Part shown: positions 59,106 to 64,000 of the stretch, in pieces | How positions within the stretch are numbered: position 1 is the first letter of the stretch | How the letters are laid out: every line of letters begins with the position of its first letter | Notes under the pieces: generated by a model | The model's input: only the letters and a program-made list of their open reading frames with translations | Told to the model about the DNA's origin: nothing | Databases searched by the model: none | Made by a program: the position numbers and the translations under genes | DNA from: Rhodobiaceae bacterium UBA4490 | Lineage (GTDB): Bacteria; Pseudomonadota; Alphaproteobacteria; Parvibaculales; Parvibaculaceae | Reading direction: 5' to 3' | Assembly: GCA_002389665.1 (NCBI GenBank) | Contig: DGNO01000004.1 | Location: 381,620-445,619, forward strand | Length of the DNA: 64,000 bases

Positions 59106-59935
59106 AGATCAACGAGCGTATGCGCTATCCGCATCCTGTCCTGAGCGAATTCTCCTCTGACTATTCTGCTGGTGAGATGAGTGCTGAGTTTCTGCAGCAG
59201 CAGACTGAGGACAATCAGCTGAAGATAATTTCCGAAATCACTATTGGAAACGACGATCTTTCATCCCTCATCTCCTCTCAGAAAGCCGCATCGGGTTATT
59301 TTCTGGTGAGCAGACGGACCTACTTTAATCATCTTCAAGAGGCACCTCCTGGAAAGTCGGAAAAGTTTTTTGATCTGTCACAGCTTCACGGGCTGGTGAC
59401 GATCCGCCCGATTGTCTGGACGCTCAAGAGCCTTGACGACTTTTCCAGTCCCCTGATCGACGCAGAATTCGGCGAGAAGATCAGTATAGGGAAGGGCTCT
59501 ATCATCGCCATGGGGCCGGAGTTCCGGTTCTCAATCGATCCCAGGAAGTTCAAGCCGTTCGAGACCATTTTCAAGCTTGCCATTGATGATAATGTTGAGC
59601 CGGGAATGATTGAAGTGGACACCGATGACGATAAGATCACCATTCTCGCTGAGTCCGCGACACACACCGCACTCGACAGCATGCGCAACCTGCCTGCTAC
59701 TCGTTCTGTGATGCTCAGTGCCGTCTACATGCCGGTGATTGCCGACATTGTCTCCAGAATGCAGCAAGAGGACAAAAGCTTTGAAGCTCGGCGCTGGTTC
59801 CAGGTCTTTTCCGCTAAGTGTGATGACCTCGGAATTCAGCCGGAAGACCCGTCGGTCTCTCCACTTAGAGTGGCGCAGATGCTGCTGAAAGCTCCCTTGA
59901 AACAAACGACAAAGGCAATGGAGGCAGCATCATGA
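59102..59935 (+). CDS. Conserved operon protein of unknown function (277 residues)
   Basis: No family recognised. The 277-residue protein has a charged N-terminus (MKINERMRYPHPVLSEF), a central region with alternating strands (KIISEITIGNDDLSSLIS, FFDLSQLHGLVTIRPIVWTLKSLDDFSSP) and an EKISIGKGSIIAMGPEFRFSID strand. A helical C-terminal part includes MPVIADIVSRMQQEDKSFEARRWFQVFSAKCDDLG. No catalytic motif is clear. It overlaps the ATPase by ATGA and the next gene likewise, so it is translated as part of a set and likely interacts with the ATPase. Confidence 0.6.
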   Translation: MKINERMRYPHPVLSEFSSDYSAGEMSAEFLQQQTEDNQLKIISEITIGNDDLSSLISSQKAASGYFLVSRRTYFNHLQEAPPGKSEKFFDLSQLHGLVTIRPIVWTLKSLDDFSSPLIDAEFGEKISIGKGSIIAMGPEFRFSIDPRKFKPFETIFKLAIDDNVEPGMIEVDTDDDKITILAESATHTALDSMRNLPATRSVMLSAVYMPVIADIVSRMQQEDKSFEARRWFQVFSAKCDDLGIQPEDPSVSPLRVAQMLLKAPLKQTTKAMEAAS

Positions 59936-60690
59936 GTGCAGAGATCAAATATATTTCCGAGGCGGCACTCACTGATCTGCGAACAAATATCCATTCAAAC
60001 CTAGAGCTTTACCGGAGGGCGGGGTTTCACCACCTCGAAGACGAACCATCTTGGGACATCGGTCTAAAGATAGACTACGACAAAGAGCTTCTTTCCACAC
60101 TTGATCTTACACGGCAGCAGAACATCGTGGATATCGACCGAAAGAATTCTCTGATCGTTGGAGAGGCTCTGGCAGAGCTAACACCCTCTTTGGCAAATGA
60201 GGAACTCGTCTGGGTCAGGATTTCCCATATTGATTGCTTCGAATATTCTAAAGCCAGGTGGTTGTCTGAAACAGATAGCGACGAAGCCTTGATAGCTTCA
60301 ATTCAGAGTCATTTCTTTGCTCCGACTCAGACAGCTATCAGGGATGATCATGCAGTGTCGCGGTTGTGGTGGAACTATCATATCGCTAAGAGCTGTATGC
60401 CGGATGATGTCGAGAAAGCGCTTGGCCTGATGCTACGAACAGCCGACATCAGATCGAACTTCGTTGAGAGGATCTGGATGAGCAGCAGAGGACAGATTGG
60501 GGGCGCTATTCTGAGGGCAATTGATGCCAGAGCGGAAATTACCGCTACCGAAAACAAATTCCGTTCCTTCATGAAAATTGTCAATAGGTACGGCGGCGGC
60601 ATCGTGTTTGAAGCACTCAGCGAAGCTGAAGCGGATGAATTCGTTGCGGAATGCTGTGATCGGGTCAAAGAGGTTAGTGAAGCAGCTTAG
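59932..60690 (+). CDS. DUF6339-like protein
   Basis: A 252-residue protein with the DUF6339 look: an opening IKYISEAALTDLRTNIHSNLELYRR, followed by ELTPSLANEELVWVRISHIDCFEYSKARWL, SHFFAPTQTAIRDDHAVSRLWWNYHIAK and a C-terminal helical domain. The Trp/Tyr-rich segments and R-D-D-H motif are characteristic of that family, which is found in defence-type and mobile loci and has no known activity. It overlaps the preceding gene and ends directly at the next start (TAG-ATG). Confidence 0.6.
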   Translation: MSAEIKYISEAALTDLRTNIHSNLELYRRAGFHHLEDEPSWDIGLKIDYDKELLSTLDLTRQQNIVDIDRKNSLIVGEALAELTPSLANEELVWVRISHIDCFEYSKARWLSETDSDEALIASIQSHFFAPTQTAIRDDHAVSRLWWNYHIAKSCMPDDVEKALGLMLRTADIRSNFVERIWMSSRGQIGGAILRAIDARAEITATENKFRSFMKIVNRYGGGIVFEALSEAEADEFVAECCDRVKEVSEAA

Positions 60691-61581
60691 ATGACAACCG
60701 GCGTCTCGACCCACCCCTTTGCAAAAGAGCTCAACGAGCTTCAGGATGCGACAATGCTGCTCCTGAGTACGGTGCGGGATGAGGTCGACCGAACCTTTCG
60801 AAACAGCGGTCAAGATAAGGAGGTGCTACAAACGCTGAAGCAGCTCTTCCATTATATGTCCGAAAGAAGCCAGGCGGTCTCGTACCTTGTTTCCTCCGGC
60901 TTTCCGTGGGACGCCGAGATAATTCTGCGGTCATGCTATGAAGCGTCAGCAAAAATCTGGTTCATCTGCTTTGAAGGCAAGTCAGAGCGTACCGCGCTAA
61001 TTCAGGAGTTTTGGGGGCTCTATGCGGCGACGCACGACCACAAACGAAAACACCGCATCGTTCCCGCTCGAAATCTGAGCAAGCAGCGCGGAAGAGAAGG
61101 CAGCGCCGCCATCTTTGACGGGCTCGTTAATGAAGCCATTTTTCCGGCATCTTCCACAAATAAGCGCACACGCAGGGACATTGAACAGAAATGGTCATTC
61201 ACGGAAATCATCAACTCACTTTCGGACCCTAAGAATAACGAGATGAAGGTTCCCAATGCTGATGTTCTACTTCACATGTATGGTCAGCAAAGCCACCTGA
61301 TACATGCTGACGACGCTGCACTTGGCCTCATCCTTGATCGCGCGCTGCGCAACAATGACGAGCTGCCGATACTGGAGGCATCTCACGCCGCAAGGATCAT
61401 GTCAGATCAGGGTAGCCTCGGGGTACTCTCCGTTGGTGCTCTCAGACATATGCACGGCGTTAAGGAGCTTATTCCTTTTGAGGTTGCAGAGTTATGGAGC
61501 AATCAGACAAAGTGCTCAGAATCTCTCTTTAATCAGTTTTACGATACGCAGCGAGATTTCTACGAAACACATACCAGCTGA
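60691..61581 (+). CDS. DUF5677-like protein, last gene of the operon
   Basis: A 296-residue helical protein. FPWDAEIILRSCYEASAKIWFICFEGKSERTALIQEFWGLYAATHDHKRK matches the DUF5677 pattern (E-x2-L-x-R-x2-x-E-A-x3-x-F/Y...). A conserved DVLLHMYGQQSHLIHADDAALGLIL block follows, with His residues that could form a metal-binding or nuclease-like site. The family is common in bacterial defence and stress loci without known function. It starts immediately after the previous stop codon (no gap), which supports co-translation. No obvious terminator follows within 168 bases. Confidence 0.55.
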   Translation: MTTGVSTHPFAKELNELQDATMLLLSTVRDEVDRTFRNSGQDKEVLQTLKQLFHYMSERSQAVSYLVSSGFPWDAEIILRSCYEASAKIWFICFEGKSERTALIQEFWGLYAATHDHKRKHRIVPARNLSKQRGREGSAAIFDGLVNEAIFPASSTNKRTRRDIEQKWSFTEIINSLSDPKNNEMKVPNADVLLHMYGQQSHLIHADDAALGLILDRALRNNDELPILEASHAARIMSDQGSLGVLSVGALRHMHGVKELIPFEVAELWSNQTKCSESLFNQFYDTQRDFYETHTS

Positions 61582-61749
61582 ATTCCAGTCATTGGCGCGT
61601 CACGTTGGCCATGACCGCTCTGGCGAAAAGAAATCATTCTAGCATTTCCAGTTGAGGTAGTTCTCGAATACCGGTCCGCTTATATCAATGAAACGTAGAG
61701 TGGCACGGCGGGGCGTAGGTCGTCTTGTTTGGTATACTTCATGTTCCGA

Positions 61750-63120
61750 TCAAGGCTCTAGTTTGTAGCCTTTTTTCCTCTGGATAGAACTAGACGCTTT
61801 TACTGCCAAGTAACGACCGTTTTTGGATTTCACCAGTAAGCCGACCACAATATTCTGCTCGTCGCGTTGCAACTTGATTACGGTTCCTTTTCCGTCAACA
61901 AGATCGGCTTTCCATTCCTTGGAAGCCCGCGAAGCTAACCCATCTTCCTTGGTTTGGAGTTCTTGTCTGGCCGGCATTCTTCCCAAACGTTCAATCGGCC
62001 CCGAGACCGCTCGCGGAATAGATTTATCGGCGGTTTTGCGCGGCGACCCACCCAACAGCAGATTCAGCATTTCCCGATGCGCCAGAATGAGCACGATCGC
62101 CATGGGATCGTTATAGGTCTCCGCCAGCAAAAACTGCTTCCAGTTTCCGATCGCTCTGCCGATGAGCCCCGGCCGCTTCGGAACGGCGCGCCGCGTTGTC
62201 AGGTAGCGGCGCCACAGCGGCCTCATGGCGGGATGCCCTTTGAGCATCGGCCGCGCCTTATAGCGCCGCGCCGGCATTGAGTGCGCGGCCCTGGGTTCTC
62301 TTGCCTTCTCCATAGGCTGGAACGGTCCGAGCCGCTTCTCCAGCGCCGGTTTCGAGGTCGAGCGATCGAAGGCGCTGGCTTTCATGGCCTGCTTGCCTTC
62401 CCGCGCCTCCACAAAGACCAGACCGTTCGCTCGCTTGGCAATAGCGACCCCATGGTGAGCGAGCCCCTCATGGAGACCTTGCCAGTCTTTCGCCTTCTCA
62501 ATGCCCTTCAATATCTCCGGCTTGTTCTCCAGCATGTAACTCTGGAAGGACTGTTGCCAGGTATGGCGCTCATAATCCTGAGCTTGCGGTGAGAGACCTT
62601 CCCGGCCGCGTTCCTTGCCGTCTGTCATACCCGGATCGATCGCAAGGCCGTATTTCTGCTCAAGGGTGCGGGCGGTCTTCGCAAGCGCCCGGAAGTCATG
62701 GCGCGGATAGGCCATCTTGAGGGTGTTCGGGTTCACCAGGTTATAGGCCACGTGCATATGGAAGTTGTCGGTATTGATATGCGTACCCGCGACGCGCTGA
62801 TGGTCTTGGAGCCCCAGCGCCCCCGCAAACTCGGCCTCAATATCTTTAAGCCTTTCGCTTGAGAGCTTTTCCTGGTCTTCTGGGCGGAACGACACGAGCA
62901 GATGATAGGTCTTGTTCTTGTTTTCCGGTTTCTGTTTCCTGACCGCCTCGATCTCGGCAAGCGCCACATCAAGATCGCCCAGCTCTTCTCCTGCATCACA
63001 GCCCGCGATCCAGAGCCGGTCCAGCTTCTCGCCCTTGTCTTTGGCGGCCGCAATATATTTGCCGAGCGCCGTGAAGTTGTCGGCAATCTGGCTGTCTTTT
63101 GGGAGACGGCGCGCGATCAT
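61750..63120 (-). CDS. MobP/TraI-type relaxase
   Basis: A 456-residue relaxase. The N-terminal DNA-nicking motif has the candidate catalytic Tyr22 (TALGKYIAAAKD), as in IncP TraI, and the metal-binding triad is THINTDNFHMHVAYNLVNP (His114, His121, His123). The N-terminal half also contains YHLLVSFRPEDQ. The C-terminal half is basic and Pro-rich and may bind DNA or a coupling protein. It cuts one strand at oriT and pilots it into a recipient using a helper conjugation system. The gene overlaps mobC by 4 bases. Confidence 0.85.
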   Translation of the reverse strand: MIARRLPKDSQIADNFTALGKYIAAAKDKGEKLDRLWIAGCDAGEELGDLDVALAEIEAVRKQKPENKNKTYHLLVSFRPEDQEKLSSERLKDIEAEFAGALGLQDHQRVAGTHINTDNFHMHVAYNLVNPNTLKMAYPRHDFRALAKTARTLEQKYGLAIDPGMTDGKERGREGLSPQAQDYERHTWQQSFQSYMLENKPEILKGIEKAKDWQGLHEGLAHHGVAIAKRANGLVFVEAREGKQAMKASAFDRSTSKPALEKRLGPFQPMEKAREPRAAHSMPARRYKARPMLKGHPAMRPLWRRYLTTRRAVPKRPGLIGRAIGNWKQFLLAETYNDPMAIVLILAHREMLNLLLGGSPRKTADKSIPRAVSGPIERLGRMPARQELQTKEDGLASRASKEWKADLVDGKGTVIKLQRDEQNIVVGLLVKSKNGRYLAVKASSSIQRKKGYKLEP

Positions 63121-63476
63121 CGCCGCTTCCCCTGGACGAGCACCCGCACATCGATCGCGGCCGCTTTGAGGTGCTGCTGGGTCTCTGCGATCTCACCCGC
63201 GATTTCGTCGAGTTTTTGGGTCAGGCTTTCCGGCGGCTCCTCATCGAGCGCGAGCTTGAAGAGATTACCCAGCCGGGCGAGGTCCGCATTCACCTTCATA
63301 AGGTCCCTTATGCCCTGCCAGGCCACGAACTCCGTGGGATCGGGCACACGGTAAGCCATGGTCAGACGGCGCAGGAAGTCGGAGCGGTTAAGGCGAAGAC
63401 GCGCCGCTACCTCATCGAGATGGGCTGCCTCCTCGGCCGTAAAATAGGTCTTGATGCATTTGCGGGTCGTGGCCAT
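63117..63476 (-). CDS. MobC-like ribbon-helix-helix mobilisation protein
   Basis: A 119-residue protein with a basic strand-helix start (RKCIKTYFTAEEAAHLDEVAARLRLNRSDFLRRLTMAYRV), the ribbon-helix-helix fold of MobC/TraJ-type oriT-binding proteins, and a C-terminal helical part (ARLGNLFKLALDEEPPESLTQKLDEI). It probably helps the relaxase recognise the origin of transfer. It overlaps the relaxase start by 4 bases and follows a longer partial gene by 3 bases. Confidence 0.8.
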   Translation of the reverse strand: MATTRKCIKTYFTAEEAAHLDEVAARLRLNRSDFLRRLTMAYRVPDPTEFVAWQGIRDLMKVNADLARLGNLFKLALDEEPPESLTQKLDEIAGEIAETQQHLKAAAIDVRVLVQGKRR

Positions 63477-63479
63477 GGC

Positions 63480-64000
63480 TCAGAGCTCCATGCCGCTACC
63501 CCGGCCGCGCTCTTTGCCGGTCTTCGCCTGAAGCCCCAGCGCCTGGCGCTGGCGGGCTTCATAGAGTTTGGCGCCCGCGCGCATGTTCTGCTTGCGCGCC
63601 TCGATGATCTGTTTCTCTTGCGTATCGAGGCGGGACTTGTCCTGGTTGAGGAGGCGCGCTGCATGCGAGGCGAAGAACTGCCGCGCTTCATCGAAGGGCA
63701 CCCCGCCGCGCCGGTTCTTCGGCAGCGAATGCGCCTCATCGACAGCCCTATACTCTCCCGGCCGCTGGACGAGCGCGGAGAGCCGCTCAGCCGCCTTAAG
63801 CTCACTTAAGGCCGCATCGAGGCTGCTCTTCATGGCGGGGCTGCTGACATATTCCGCCTTGTCATTCTCCAGGAAGTGCCGCTCCAGGGTCAGGATGGTC
63901 TCAAGGTGGCCCGATCGCCGGGCCTCCTGCACCGCCTGCAAAATATCGCCGCGTACCCGTGTGCGGTTCTTCGCTGCACGGGTGCGGCCGACTTCCTGCG
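63480..64000 (-). CDS. Mobilisation-region protein, C-terminal part
   Basis: The frame is open to the end of the window; the N-terminus lies outside. About 173 codons are visible (QEVGRTRAAKNRTRVRGDIL, QAVQEARRSGHLETILTLER...). It is helical and charged, rich in Arg, Ala, Glu and Lys, with coiled-coil-like stretches. I do not recognise a family. Its position 3 bases before mobC, on the same strand, suggests a conjugation or mobilisation accessory. Confidence 0.55.
   Translation of the reverse strand, partial: QEVGRTRAAKNRTRVRGDILQAVQEARRSGHLETILTLERHFLENDKAEYVSSPAMKSSLDAALSELKAAERLSALVQRPGEYRAVDEAHSLPKNRRGGVPFDEARQFFASHAARLLNQDKSRLDTQEKQIIEARKQNMRAGAKLYEARQRQALGLQAKTGKERGRGSGMEL

Overview
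The window is high-GC chromosomal DNA of an alphaproteobacterium, probably of the Hyphomicrobiales or a Parvibaculum-like lineage. This is inferred from family content (invasion-locus-B protein, DUF3422, DUF4345, YggT/YggU/FolD run, RepC-type initiator, tRNA-Ala-CGC) and base composition, not from a database match. Genes are dense, often overlapping by 1-4 bases, and sit on both strands.

Region 1 (1-31.8 kb) is ordinary core genome. It holds the TesA/YbbA/YbbP cluster, two MarR-controlled units with visible operators, tas, thpR, phhB, several hydrolases and reductases, two paralogous secreted repeat proteins that look curlin-like, an RNA methyltransferase, IalB, rlmN, a MOSC protein, argG-ppa, and folD-yggU-yggT, ending at tRNA-Ala(CGC). 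One MarR gene appears to give a leaderless mRNA whose promoter is its own operator. One SGNH-type protein has lost its catalytic Ser and His.

Region 2 (31.8-64 kb) is accessory DNA that begins at the tRNA gene and runs past the window end. In order it contains: a RepC-like plasmid initiator preceded by what looks like a counter-transcribed antisense RNA; an AT-richer large serine recombinase; a czcCBA divalent-cation efflux operon bracketed by two arrays of 10-bp-period repeats; a cusCBA-type Cu/Ag efflux operon on the opposite strand with small Cys-rich and membrane accessory genes; a broken YedK/HMCES fragment; a LuxR-LuxI quorum-sensing pair with a lux-box-like palindrome; two small orphan genes; an eight-gene modification/defence operon; and a mobilisation module (MobC, TraI/MobP relaxase, partial third gene).

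The most interesting locus is 54.66-61.58 kb. A lone Phd/YefM antitoxin-type repressor, with its own palindromic operator, overlaps a DNA cytosine-5 methyltransferase, then a Vsr endonuclease, a 76-residue protein, a GHKL (MORC/MutL-like) ATPase with a Pro-rich hinge, an unrecognised 277-residue protein, a DUF6339-like protein and a DUF5677-like protein, all on one strand and mostly overlapping. I read it as a restriction-modification-derived anti-phage system in which a Phd-type protein may do the timing job usually done by a C protein. MTase/Vsr/MutL-like-ATPase neighbourhoods have been described by comparative genomics; this exact arrangement is not one I recognise.
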